Positions 20,301-27,730 of a DNA stretch of 64,000 nucleotides are shown one piece after another (within the stretch, counting starts at the first letter, position 1; each line of letters begins with the position of its first letter). Made by a program: the position numbers and the translations under genes. The DNA is taken from positions 558,001-622,000 of the forward strand of contig NZ_FNGY01000001.1 of NCBI RefSeq assembly GCF_900103665.1, read 5' to 3'. Source of the stretch: Pedobacter steynii. GTDB lineage: Bacteria; Bacteroidota; Bacteroidia; Sphingobacteriales; Sphingobacteriaceae. The notes below the pieces were generated by a model. The model worked only from the letters and a program-made list of their open reading frames with translations. It did no database searches and had not been told where the DNA came from.

Positions 20301-20349
20301 AAAAAAAGCAAAGCGCGGCCAGGACTATAGCTGGTATAGTTTTTTTCAT
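17338..20349 (-). CDS. SusC/RagA-family TonB-dependent transporter
   Basis: A 1003-residue outer-membrane transporter. It has a signal peptide (residues 1-23), a CarboxypepD_reg domain (ITGVITDQQGQTLSDATIQI), a TonB box/plug region with the motif IESIEVLKDADATSIYGSRG, and a 22-strand barrel ending in SLRTITAGIQIGI. There is no N-terminal STN domain, so it is not the sigma-signalling type, in contrast to the SusC at 54303. A length near 1000 is normal. It is the first gene of the susC-susD-tlpA operon, with a leader that contains a small reading frame and a hairpin (20416-20678). Confidence 0.95.
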   Translation of the reverse strand: MKKTIPAIVLAALCFFFSNVSNAQTIQITGVITDQQGQTLSDATIQIVNQNIKTKSNKDGTFTITTTRSEGILKISYLGYKSKEVHFIGTQLKRLSILLEENKDVFKEVEINAGYYTVKEKERTGSISRITAETIEKQPVNNVLSAMAGRMAGVNIEQYSGINGGAFKVEIRGRNSLRNSSDDNGNQPLYLIDGVPYPATSLTSTNLNVEGISGVSSPLNYINPGDIESIEVLKDADATSIYGSRGANGVILIKTKRPKAGKSRLDLNYNTGISRVSSKLELLNTQQYLLMRNEAFKNDGASPVSTDYDINNVWDKDAYTDWQEQLIGGVAKSSNIQFSVNGGNELTQFSFRSNYSKFGTVTPGNFSDRKGSGSLAVHHNSIDGKLKMSFSANYLNDKNELPRQDLTQFIKLPPNAPALTDTLGNLNWALNSEGASTFSNPLAATKQPYLGKTNNFISQVSLDYEVLNGLKLIGRFGYTKIHLREQSLTPISSMAPSIFATGAHTISSSQIETWIVEPQLSFKRKIGDGDLNVLLGGTFQSDAQNAEGIFGFGYTDDLLLKSIDAAPGKYANSTSSEYKYNAIFGRVNYNYKSTYMINLTGRRDGSSRFGPGKQYANFGAIGMAWIFTNANFIRQNLPFLSFGKLRGSYGITGSDQISNYGYLQTYSATQPYQDGTGLFPTRIANPDYSWETNKKLEVAIDLGFMGDKIILNAGYYRNRSSNQLVGYTLPDIVGFSSIQYNLPATVQNSGWEFELNTTNIRKSSFSWKSAITLTIPKNRLLSYPNIEGSTYVNIFTVGESLYTPKTLNFLGVNPNSGLYFFEDLNNNNNDVEQIDRSTANKSLASHWYGGLQNSLTYRNFSLDLFFQFVNKTSRYPFAGTFSTPGTIGNQPIEVMNRWQHIGDKADIQKFSQAYTPGGADTKAFYRYYSNSFINASFIRIKNLALSWNAPSPLVKKMNVGSLRLYIQGQNLVTITKYPGDPEVDNMLSLPSLRTITAGIQIGI

Positions 20350-20415
20350 AAAAATTTGATTAGTTTAAGAAAGCTTGATTAGATAATATTCTATCTGGTT
20401 TAATTGAGCTGTTTT

Positions 20416-20553
20416 TCAGACTGGCGCTTTTGGTTTGAGAGGATAGATCCTGTCAATGGGGGCCAGGCCGATTGGAATAGACAAGACAAAAGCGATACAC
20501 CTCCATTTGTTAAATAGATGAAAACATTGCTGAAGTTCGGTATTGTCTTTCAT
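20416..20553 (-). CDS. Possible 45-residue leader peptide upstream of SusC
   Basis: An ATG-started frame (MKDNTELQQCFHLFNKWRC at its N-terminus) ends 66 bp before the SusC start on the same strand. It has a moderately hydrophobic centre (CIAFVLSIPIGLAPI), which could be a short membrane or export segment, and ends KPKAPV. It might be a leader peptide that couples translation to SusC expression, or chance. There is no family match that I know. Confidence 0.35.
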   Translation of the reverse strand: MKDNTELQQCFHLFNKWRCIAFVLSIPIGLAPIDRIYPLKPKAPV

Positions 20554-20600
20554 TACTCATTATTGCTAATGAGCCTCTGACGATATATAGATGCACAAAA

Positions 20601-20678
20601 CTATAGCGGGCTCTATCACCGTATTACAAGGTTCCGACACCTACGATCCGGTTTTCGATAGAGCCCACAGTGCTATAG
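20601..20678 (-). ncRNA. Structured hairpin in the SusC leader
   Basis: Arms CTATAGC + GGGCTCTATC on the left and GATAGAGCCC + GCTATAG on the right pair in register, with an internal ACCG/CGGT extension and a five-base bulge (ACTGT) between the two stems. This gives a stem of about 20 bp around a 27-base loop. On the SusC transcript it lies about 250 nt before the start codon. It could be a cis-regulatory RNA or a DNA-binding palindrome; type assignment is tentative. Confidence 0.4.
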
Positions 20679-20951
20679 TCGTACAAAAGTACGCATATTA
20701 TCACTATGGGCATTAATCTACCGTCTCGTGATCGTTGCAAATTGTCGGAATTTGTAATCGAGACTCTTTAATTAATGCCTGTTTTACTGTGTCCCACATT
20801 TGTAATGATTTATATATCATACAATTGGATACATCAGTATAGAACAAATATACCTATAATACTTTGATATTTGCTAATAAATATAATGCTAAATTCAAAG
20901 TAAATTTTCTTCCCAATTTTTGCGACGATGAGCTCCTTATCTTAGCTTTTT

Positions 20952-21482
20952 ATGGTAACGAAACTTTATATTCCTGTAAATAATTTAGGCCCTTTTTTGA
21001 CAGCAAAGAAGATTTCGAATATTGATATTCATGCAAAAACTGGCATACCTACGGTGGAGTTAAGTCAGCTGAGAAGTGGAGATATCGAGACTATTCGAGC
21101 AAATAAATTATTTTTAATTGCTAAGGTTGGTAAGATCGATATTAAAGACATGCTTCTTGGTGTGTATCCAGAATTAAGATTAAATAGCGCAGAGGATATA
21201 AAGTTTGATTTTCAGAGTATTTCGGATTTTTTTAATTATGTTCAAAAGGATGTAATACAAATGATAGCGGACAAGACTGGCTTAGCAGTCTATCGCATTA
21301 AAAAGATCAAAGCAAATAAAGTTAATCCTGCGGCACATGAACTTTATTTAATCGAACTAGCCACTAAGACAAAACCCGGGACTTTATTTAATATTCTCTT
21401 TAAAGATCTTCAACTAAATTCTTCTGAAGAAGAAGCTAATTTGAGACTGCTTGAAAAAAAGAAAAGTCGTAAAACTTCGTAG
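20952..21482 (+). CDS. Hypothetical protein with two helix-turn-helix-like halves
   Basis: A 176-residue soluble protein starting at ATG 20952. Two similar segments are visible: residues 15-75 (FLTAKKISNIDIHAKTGIP ending LLGVYPELRLN) and residues 95-155 (VIQMIADKTGLAVYRIKKI ending LFKDLQLN). Each reads like a small XRE-type helix-turn-helix bundle (I-A-D-K-T-G-L-x-x-Y-R-I-K-K-I). The C-terminus is very basic (LLEKKKSRKTS). It lies alone, divergent from SusC, so it may regulate that operon or the conjugative element to its right. No named family recognised. Confidence 0.55.
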   Translation: MVTKLYIPVNNLGPFLTAKKISNIDIHAKTGIPTVELSQLRSGDIETIRANKLFLIAKVGKIDIKDMLLGVYPELRLNSAEDIKFDFQSISDFFNYVQKDVIQMIADKTGLAVYRIKKIKANKVNPAAHELYLIELATKTKPGTLFNILFKDLQLNSSEEEANLRLLEKKKSRKTS

Positions 21483-22180
21483 TCATTGTTTCTTTAAGAA
21501 TACTTTAGCAAACTTTTGTAACAATGATTTTTAATTTATGGTGTTTTTAAGCCTTTAAATTAGGCGAGCTTATTGATTTTTGACCATGTTACTTCTATTG
21601 CATTTATTTTTAATGAGTTAGAAATTGAATATGTAGCTATTTGGTTTGTAGCCCCTGTTGACGTGGTTTTTTTAATATCCCCATGTGAATACTGGAATGT
21701 TGCCAATAATTAAACGTTTGGTGAGTATCATGAGAAAGCTTTCTATGAAGGTGGTAAATACGCCGGTTCTATAGCTTTTGAATTGCTATAGTCCGTGTGG
21801 ATTTCTTCTGTTGAATATTCTTTTATTTATGTCGTATCTGATGTAAATGCCTGGTATGAGCATTACTATTCCAGTTATTTAATAAGTATTCACCTTTTTG
21901 AGGGTTAATATTTAGTTAATAGAACTTGGTTTTAATTGCTTTTTATGCTGTATTTCTAAATTCAAATTAGGGGTTGTCGCTCCCTACTGTTTCCCGCTTT
22001 CCTGCGCGCACAATCTACTATTCGGTTTTTTATTTTTCTACTAGGGGTTTATCCCTATTTGATAAAAATGGGGAGTTTTCCCCATTGTCTTTTTTACTTC
22101 GGTAATTCACATTTGTTGGGCTTTGGCTTTTGGCCAAGGTTTTTTTCCTGTTGTTTAATCGTTTACTTAAAATCTAATTT
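21483..22180. other. Long AT-rich region before the conjugation genes
   Basis: 700 bp without a gene. The first 480 bp show nothing that I can name. The last 210 bp contain two TAGGG...CCCTA inverted repeats and a terminator-type hairpin (listed separately), suggesting an attenuated leader for the rteC-tra operon. Confidence 0.45.
21968..22095 (+). promoter_or_regulatory. Putative attenuator leader of the conjugation operon
   Basis: Three inverted repeats lie in a row: TAGGGG...TCCCTA at 21968-21986, TAGGGG...TCCCTA at 22042-22057, and a perfect 8-bp stem AATGGGGA/TCCCCATT at 22067-22086 with a four-base loop followed by GTCTTTTTT, a full rho-independent terminator. The G-runs and C-runs of the second and third repeats can pair with each other, so terminator and anti-terminator folds exclude one another. 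The RteC-like gene starts 85 bp downstream. CTnDOT-type elements are known to use attenuation in their regulation; this case is inferred from structure only. Confidence 0.5.
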
Positions 22181-23080
22181 ATGAATGAAGATTTGAAGAT
22201 TAAGGCGATGGGAGTATTGGCTGAGCTGATGGATGGTTTGGCTGGTGTTCCTATTAAGGATGTTTTGCCAAGGGAGCGTTTGTCTATGCAGTTGGTGTTG
22301 ATTGGTGATGCTCAGTCAGAACTGGAGGTTTTGTTTGATCCTGGGATGTTTGATGATTCTGTATTCGGTGTGTTTTATTTTAAGGAAGTCTATGTGCAGC
22401 TTAAAGGATTGCAGTTGTATTACCATGGATTTTTTGTGGTTGCTTCTGAGCTGCCTGTAGGGCCTAAGGAGCGGCGTAAGTATTTGTTAGCTGAACTTGC
22501 GGGGATTGATCGTTTTTTTCTGCGTTACCAGTTTCATTATGGGTATTACTGTTTGGGGGCTTTGGAGTTGGATGATTTGTTGTTTTCTATTGGGGGCTTG
22601 GATGAGTTTAGTGTGCTTTGTCCTTTATTGCCCATGGATGTGCCTGAGGGTGTGCCGCAAACGGCGTATTTGTTTGCTTTGTTTTTGGCTAAGGAGCGTT
22701 TGCGGGCGGATCTGTTGGGTATGGTTGCTGCTCTGGATTCGCCTCCTGTGCTGTCGGATTCTGCTTCGGTGACTGAACAGGGGGATTTGCATACGCCGTT
22801 CCAGTGGACTTCGGAGGTGGTGCATTTGATTGAGCTTGCGCATGCTTTGCATCTTAAAGGGGTAGTGAATGATGGGGAGACGGGGATTATGGAGTTTTTT
22901 GAGGGGTTGGGAGATTTCTTTGGGGTGAATCTTGGTGTGCCTAAACGTGGATTTGAGGATCTGAAGGCGCGTAAGCGTTTGAGTAAGACGCATTTTACGG
23001 ATTCGCTTCGTGAGGCTTTGCTGAAGAAGATGTCGGATACGGATGCCTGGGTTGGTGGTGGTTTAAGGGAAGGTAGGTAG
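22181..23080 (+). CDS. RteC-like protein of a conjugative element
   Basis: A 299-residue soluble protein. The C-terminal 90 residues follow the RteC pattern (FQWTSEVVHLIELAHALHL, then NDGETGIMEFFEGLGDFFGVNLG, then LKARKRLSKTHFTDSLREAL). The N-terminal part (about residues 90-130) also has the pattern seen in RteC proteins (YYHGFFVVASELPVGPKERRKYL). In CTnDOT, RteC is a DNA-binding activator of excision genes. Here it sits directly ahead of the tra genes. Codons are strongly T/G-ending on the coding strand, as in the next six genes. The gap to the next gene is 34 bp, so cotranscription is likely. Confidence 0.75.
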   Translation: MNEDLKIKAMGVLAELMDGLAGVPIKDVLPRERLSMQLVLIGDAQSELEVLFDPGMFDDSVFGVFYFKEVYVQLKGLQLYYHGFFVVASELPVGPKERRKYLLAELAGIDRFFLRYQFHYGYYCLGALELDDLLFSIGGLDEFSVLCPLLPMDVPEGVPQTAYLFALFLAKERLRADLLGMVAALDSPPVLSDSASVTEQGDLHTPFQWTSEVVHLIELAHALHLKGVVNDGETGIMEFFEGLGDFFGVNLGVPKRGFEDLKARKRLSKTHFTDSLREALLKKMSDTDAWVGGGLREGR

Positions 23081-23114
23081 GTGAAGGCTTTGGTTCGTAA
23101 GGTAGTTTCATTAA

Positions 23115-23789
23115 ATGGGATATAATATAGATGGCTGTTCTAGCTGGATTTTGGGCCGATCTTCTTGTGAAATGTCCCATGTGGGATTTTATTTTTTGGC
23201 TTCTTTTTTCCTTTGTATTGCTTTTTCGCTGCAATGGGGTGGCGTTTTAATTTTTGATCTGATGTTGGAGCAATTTACTTGGTTTGATTTTTTTGCCTGT
23301 GTTTTGCCGCTGCTGCTGGGCTGGTATCTCTGGCTGTTTTTAATGTATAGGGTTTCTGGTGGTAAGTCTTTTCCAGGTTTGAGTACTGCTGGTTCTGCTG
23401 TTTTGGGTTTGGGTCAGGATTTAAGTGGTGGTCCTGGTGCTGGCTTTGGTTCCACTGGAAATGGGCCTGATTTAATGGGTAAGTCTAAAATGCCTGAAGG
23501 GGTGTCCAGAGTGGTTGCTTCTGATGTGGTGTTTGCTGGGGATGTTAGTGTTGATGATCTTTCTTCTTCTGTGCTGATGGGGGATGTGATTGCTGAGCTG
23601 AAAGAGGTTTTTGCAATTCTTGCAAGGGAAGATGGGTCTAAGGTGGATTTTTTCAGGCTGGTGGGGGCGGTGAAGGAGAGTTATCCTGGTCTGGGTTCTC
23701 ATCCTGGGCTGGCTATGTTGAATGCTTTTGTGTCGGGAAATGTGCCTTTTTTACTTACGCTGGCGGAGTTAGAGTCGCTTTGGGATTAG
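23115..23789 (+). CDS. Membrane protein of the conjugation operon, hypothetical
   Basis: Up to 224 residues from ATG 23115; ATG 23172 (MSHVGFYFL) is an alternative that removes a poorly supported N-terminus. Two membrane segments (about residues 24-45 and 56-76) precede a Gly/Ser-rich linker and a soluble C-terminal part (VIAELKEVFAILAREDGS, then YPGLGSHPGLAMLNAFVSG). The position between RteC and TraE matches that of TraD-like small membrane proteins in related elements, but I see no signature that proves it. Start uncertain. Confidence 0.6.
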   Translation: MGYNIDGCSSWILGRSSCEMSHVGFYFLASFFLCIAFSLQWGGVLIFDLMLEQFTWFDFFACVLPLLLGWYLWLFLMYRVSGGKSFPGLSTAGSAVLGLGQDLSGGPGAGFGSTGNGPDLMGKSKMPEGVSRVVASDVVFAGDVSVDDLSSSVLMGDVIAELKEVFAILAREDGSKVDFFRLVGAVKESYPGLGSHPGLAMLNAFVSGNVPFLLTLAELESLWD

Positions 23790-23849
23790 GGGGGGGCTGT
23801 GGTTTTGGTGTGCTTATGTTCATGGTTTCATTTTTTGAGGTTGTTGGTT

Positions 23850-24212
23850 ATGAAAGTTAATTATAGTTTGTTTAAGCAGGTTTTTAGTAGGGTTTTGCTG
23901 TTGGGCTTTACACTGGTGGCATTTGTGGTATTGTCTGCGCTGTGTGCTGTTTTGCTTCCTTTTGGGGCTTCTGCCCAGGATGGTGAGGCGGGAATTCGCG
24001 CGGCGGCTGATCAGGTTGGGGGTTATTTTGATACGGGCTGCGATCTGGTGTATGCCATTGGTGCGGTGGTGGGCTTGATAGGTGCTGTTAAGGTGTTCAA
24101 TAAGTGGAATGCGGGGGAGCCGGATACCAATAAGGTGGCTGCTGCCTGGTTTGGTAGTTGTATTTTTCTGGTGATTGTGGCTACGGTGTTGAAGTCTTTT
24201 TTCGGGGTGTGA
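23850..24212 (+). CDS. traE: TraE, DUF4134 family (VirB2-like)
   Basis: About 120 residues from ATG 23850 (MKVNYSLFKQ); the frame is open back to 23799 but the Met at 23850 starts a normal signal/membrane segment. After an Ala-rich cleavage-like site (GASAQ) come two hydrophobic helices with YAIGAVVGLIGAVKVFNKW and the C-terminal AAWFGSCIFLVIVATVLKSFFG, the DUF4134 signature. By family, TraE is the pilin-like VirB2 analogue of Bacteroidetes conjugation machines. It ends two bases before TraF begins, so the pair is translationally coupled. Confidence 0.88.
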   Translation: MKVNYSLFKQVFSRVLLLGFTLVAFVVLSALCAVLLPFGASAQDGEAGIRAAADQVGGYFDTGCDLVYAIGAVVGLIGAVKVFNKWNAGEPDTNKVAAAWFGSCIFLVIVATVLKSFFGV

Positions 24213-24214
24213 TC

Positions 24215-24592
24215 ATGAGTAGTATATATCAAATCAATAAGGGGGTGTCTAAGCCGATTGTGTTTAAGGGATTGAAGGCGCAGTATATTGCTTATCTGGC
24301 TATAGGCTTGGTGCTTTTGCTGTTGGTATTTGTCATGGGGTATATTCTGGGAATGGCTTTGTATCTGCTACTGGTTTTGGTTCTGGGGTTGGGTGCTTTG
24401 CTGTTCTATGGGGTATTCCGTTTGTCTTTTCGCTTTGGGGAGCATGGTTTGATGAAGTTTTTTGCGCGTCGTGGTTTACCTAAGGTGGTTGTCTTTCGTT
24501 CGCGGCATTTGTTTACCGGGCTGAAGTCTGGCCCTGATGGTTTGCCTTTGTTGTTTCTGGTTTTAACGGTTTTTGGTTATGGAGGCTTTTAA
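24215..24592 (+). CDS. traF: TraF, DUF4133 family (VirB3-like)
   Basis: About 125 residues from ATG 24215 (MSSIYQINKGVSKPIVFKGL), the typical DUF4133 opening; longer frames to 24158 run through the end of traE and are rejected. Two adjacent membrane helices (residues 27-70) are followed by a basic region (KFFARRGLPK). TraF is the VirB3-like inner-membrane partner of the TraG ATPase. Its last 14 bases overlap the traG start, indicating coupled translation. Confidence 0.88.
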   Translation: MSSIYQINKGVSKPIVFKGLKAQYIAYLAIGLVLLLLVFVMGYILGMALYLLLVLVLGLGALLFYGVFRLSFRFGEHGLMKFFARRGLPKVVVFRSRHLFTGLKSGPDGLPLLFLVLTVFGYGGF

Positions 24593-27113
24593 TTTACTTC
24601 CGGTGTATAAGGTGGAGAATGATTGTATCATTTCCATGCAGGGGGATGTTACGGTGGCTTTTAAGCTTTCGCTGCCGGAAATCTTTTCGCTTTCTACTGC
24701 TGAGTATGAGGCTTATCATCAGGGTTGGGTGAAGGCGATCCGTTTGCTCCCTGTTCATAGTGTTTTTCATAAGCAGGATTGGTTTATGCAGGATCGGTAC
24801 CGGGCAGATTTTGAGAATGTGGAACGTTCTGCTGCTTCCGGTTTTTTGTCTAGGTCTTCTGAGCGTTTTTTTAACGAACGGGAGTTTCTCTCTCATGAGT
24901 GTTTTGTGTTTTTGACTAAGAAACCTGCCGGTCGTAAGCTTTCTTCTTCTGCTTACAGCAATATTTTACGCAAGTCTATTGTGCCACCTTCTAGTATTGA
25001 CAGGTCTTTGGTTTCGGATTTTATAGATGTTTGCGGGCAGTTTCGCCAGGTGTTGGAGGATACGGGGTTTGTTCGCATGGAGGGCTTGGGTAATGATGAT
25101 TTGGCTAGTACTGCAAATGCTGCCGGGTTGATCGAGCGTTATTGTTTTCTTCTGGGGAAAGATGAGGCTTCGATGATTGGTGATATTCAGGTTAAGGATG
25201 GACTGAAGGTGGGGGATAAGCATTTACAGCTTTTTACTTTCGCGGATACTGTGGATTTACCTTCGCTTTGTGGTTCCAGGATCAATTACGATAAGTATTC
25301 TTCGGATAGAACGAAGTTTAGTCTGGGCTTTGCTACGCCTTTGGGGCAGCTTTTGGATTGTAACCACATTTATAACCAGTATGTATTTATCGGGGATGCT
25401 CAGCTGACTTTAAAGCGGCTGGAAGCGAAAAAGCTGCGTTTGCAGAGTTTGTCGGGTTATTCACGCGAGAATGCGATTTCCAGGGATGCGGTGAATGATT
25501 TTTTAAATGAGGCGATTGCCGCGCAGCGGCTTCCGGTGAAGGCCCATTTTAATGTGCTGACCTGGACTGGAGAGAGTGTTGAAAGCAGAAACCGTGCTGG
25601 AGGGAGTAGAGGGCGTTTGGAGGTGGGGAGTCGTAGTTCGGGGGCTGCTGAAGTGAAAAATATGGTGAGTGCGGCAATGGCTAAGATGGATGCTATTGCG
25701 AAGTTGGAGACTGCCGGGGCGCCGCAGGTTTGGTTTGCGGGGCTGCCGGGGAATGAGGCTGATTTTCCGATGAATGATACTTTTGATACTTTTTTGGAGC
25801 AGGCGACTTGTTTTTTTAATCAGGAGTCTTCCTATCAGTCTTCGCTTTCTCCTTTTGGGATTCGCTTTGGGGACAGGCTTTCGGGTAGGCCCGTGCATGT
25901 GGATATTTCCGATGAGCCGATGCGTCTGGGCTGGATTACCAACCGCTCGAAGTTTGTCTGCTCGCCATCTGGTGCGGGTAAGAGCTTCCTTTTGAACCAT
26001 ATGCTCAGGAGTTATTACGAGCAGGGGGCGCATTGTGTGGTGGTAGATATCGGGCATAGTTACAGGGGATTATGTGACCTGGTCGGTGGCTATTATTTTA
26101 CCTATACCGAGGAGAATCCGGTCTCTTTTAATCCTTTCTTTTTAGGAGATGGGGAGGTGTTGGATACCGAAAAACGGGAGAGCATTAAGACTTTGCTTCT
26201 TGCGCTTTGGAAGAAGGATGAGGAAGGTTACCGCAGGTCTGAGTATGTGGCCATATCTAATGCGCTGACGATGTATTATGCGTTTTTGGACAGCAATGCG
26301 GATGTTTTTCCTTGCTTTAATTCTTTCTATGAGTTTTTAATGTCTGAGTACTTGCAGGTGCTGGAGGATGGTAAGGTAAAAGAAAAGGATTTTGATGTCT
26401 CGAATTTCCTGTATGTTTTAAATCCATATTACCACGGTGGGGAGTTTGATTATTTGTTGAATGCTAAACAGAATCTGGACATGCTGCATGAGCGCTTTGT
26501 GGTGTTTGAGCTGGATAATATTAAGGATCATCCGATTTTGTTTCCTGTGGTGACCCTGGTGATTATGGAGATGATTCTCTCCAAGATGAGAAAGCTGAAA
26601 GGGGTTCGTAAGGTGGTGTTGATCGAGGAGGCCTGGAAGGCGATTGCACGCCAGGGCATGGCAGAATATGTGCAATATTTGTTTAAGACCATGCGCAAGT
26701 TCTTCGGGGAGCCGATTGTGGTGACTCAGGAAATTGAGGATGTCATTTCCTCACCGATCGTAAAGAATGCCATTATCAATAATTCGGATTGTAAGATTCT
26801 TTTAGACCAAAGTAAGTACCAGAATAAGTTTGATCAGATACAGGAGCTTTTGGGGCTGACTGAAAAGGATAAGGCTTTAATTCTTTCCTTGAATAAGGCC
26901 AATGATCCCAAGCGTAAGTATAAAGAATGTGCGGTGATTCTAGGTAGCGGGCATACCAAAGTGTACAGGGTGGAGGTAAGTCTGGAGGAATATTATACCT
27001 ATACTACTGAGGAGAAGGAGAAGGTCTTGGTGCAGGAGTATGCGGCTAGGTTTGGGGGTATGCAGAAGGGGATTGAAGCTTTGGCTGAGGAGATCCGTTC
27101 AAGGGGAGGTTGA
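24579..27113 (+). CDS. traG: TraG conjugation ATPase (VirB4-like)
   Basis: About 844 residues from ATG 24579 (MEAFNLLPVYK). The C-terminal ATPase has a Walker A motif SPSGAGKSFLLNHML near residue 465 and a Walker B-type VVLIEEAWKAI near 680, followed by TQEIEDVISSPIVKNAIINNSD, all typical of Bacteroidetes TraG. The N-terminal half is the VirB4-like domain that contacts TraF. It powers pilus assembly and substrate transfer at the inner membrane. It looks intact at normal length, so the transfer machine may be functional in this part. Codon use is heavily T/G-biased. Confidence 0.94.
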   Translation: MEAFNLLPVYKVENDCIISMQGDVTVAFKLSLPEIFSLSTAEYEAYHQGWVKAIRLLPVHSVFHKQDWFMQDRYRADFENVERSAASGFLSRSSERFFNEREFLSHECFVFLTKKPAGRKLSSSAYSNILRKSIVPPSSIDRSLVSDFIDVCGQFRQVLEDTGFVRMEGLGNDDLASTANAAGLIERYCFLLGKDEASMIGDIQVKDGLKVGDKHLQLFTFADTVDLPSLCGSRINYDKYSSDRTKFSLGFATPLGQLLDCNHIYNQYVFIGDAQLTLKRLEAKKLRLQSLSGYSRENAISRDAVNDFLNEAIAAQRLPVKAHFNVLTWTGESVESRNRAGGSRGRLEVGSRSSGAAEVKNMVSAAMAKMDAIAKLETAGAPQVWFAGLPGNEADFPMNDTFDTFLEQATCFFNQESSYQSSLSPFGIRFGDRLSGRPVHVDISDEPMRLGWITNRSKFVCSPSGAGKSFLLNHMLRSYYEQGAHCVVVDIGHSYRGLCDLVGGYYFTYTEENPVSFNPFFLGDGEVLDTEKRESIKTLLLALWKKDEEGYRRSEYVAISNALTMYYAFLDSNADVFPCFNSFYEFLMSEYLQVLEDGKVKEKDFDVSNFLYVLNPYYHGGEFDYLLNAKQNLDMLHERFVVFELDNIKDHPILFPVVTLVIMEMILSKMRKLKGVRKVVLIEEAWKAIARQGMAEYVQYLFKTMRKFFGEPIVVTQEIEDVISSPIVKNAIINNSDCKILLDQSKYQNKFDQIQELLGLTEKDKALILSLNKANDPKRKYKECAVILGSGHTKVYRVEVSLEEYYTYTTEEKEKVLVQEYAARFGGMQKGIEALAEEIRSRGG

Positions 27114-27201
27114 GCGCTTTTGCTTCAGGATGATTGATATCCTATACCTTATATATATGTATTCAAATTTTTAGTTTTTAAATCAACCAAAATAGAGTGC
27201 C

Positions 27202-27588
27202 ATGAAAACATTGAAATTATTAGTATTGATTTTATGTCCGATTTTTCTGCTGTGGTCTTGTAATCGCTTTGGCGGAAATACTAAACGGGATTTTCTGCCA
27301 GGGAGCTATGTGAATTCCGCTGAAGGGGAATTTAGCGTAGCCTGGGATACGCTAGTGATTGCGCCACTTGGTGGGCAGGACTACAAAATCCTCAGAAAGA
27401 CGGCTTTTCAGCGCAAGCAGCAGGGGAGGCCGATGGACAGGGAGCTGCGTCAGCAGAATTGGGTGGCGATTTTTGATGAGAAGGCTGAGCTGCTGCAGGT
27501 TTTGAAAACGGGAAAACTGATCAGCATTTATCCGGATTCAGGGATGATTGTTGTGGGGGAGCGTAAGTATCGGAAACTGAAATTATAA
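27202..27588 (+). CDS. Small lipoprotein of the conjugation operon
   Basis: A 128-residue lipoprotein; the lipobox LLWSC places the acylated Cys at residue 20. The mature part is basic and beta-rich (FSVAWDTLVIAPLGGQDYKI). Similar short lipoproteins lie between traG and traI in other Bacteroidota elements, where their role is undefined; a link between outer membrane and transfer channel, or entry exclusion, are possibilities. The gap to traG is 88 bp, larger than between other tra genes. Confidence 0.7.
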   Translation: MKTLKLLVLILCPIFLLWSCNRFGGNTKRDFLPGSYVNSAEGEFSVAWDTLVIAPLGGQDYKILRKTAFQRKQQGRPMDRELRQQNWVAIFDEKAELLQVLKTGKLISIYPDSGMIVVGERKYRKLKL

Positions 27589-27730
27589 TCCATTTTTTAT
27601 GAGAGGTTTTAAACTGCGATCGGCCATTTCTTGGCCGACTGGGATGTCTTTGTCCTTTGATGGCGCTCGGCGTGTTTTTGAATACTTTTTTGGATCTGTT
27701 AACCGCGTCAGCAGGAGGACGCTTGGAGCT

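Larger units (their letters stand above)
20350..20951. promoter_or_regulatory. Leader and divergent intergenic region upstream of SusC
   Basis: 600 bp between the SusC gene (minus) and the gene at 20952 (plus). It holds a possible 45-codon frame and a long imperfect hairpin (both listed separately), and a small palindrome CGTACAAAAGTACG near 20682-20695. The part at 20800-20950 is AT-rich and probably contains the two divergent promoters, but I cannot fix a -7/-33 pair with confidence. Confidence 0.45.

Noticed and set aside
20601..20678. Invertible promoter for phase-variable SusC expression
   Set aside because: The inverted repeats enclose fewer than 30 bp, too little for a promoter segment, and no invertase gene is adjacent.
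22625..26057. Long open frames on the minus strand opposite the tra genes (for example 22625-22993 and 25503-26057)
   Set aside because: They result from the T/G-rich coding strand, which removes stop codons from the complement; their products are low-complexity and His/Arg/Pro-rich.
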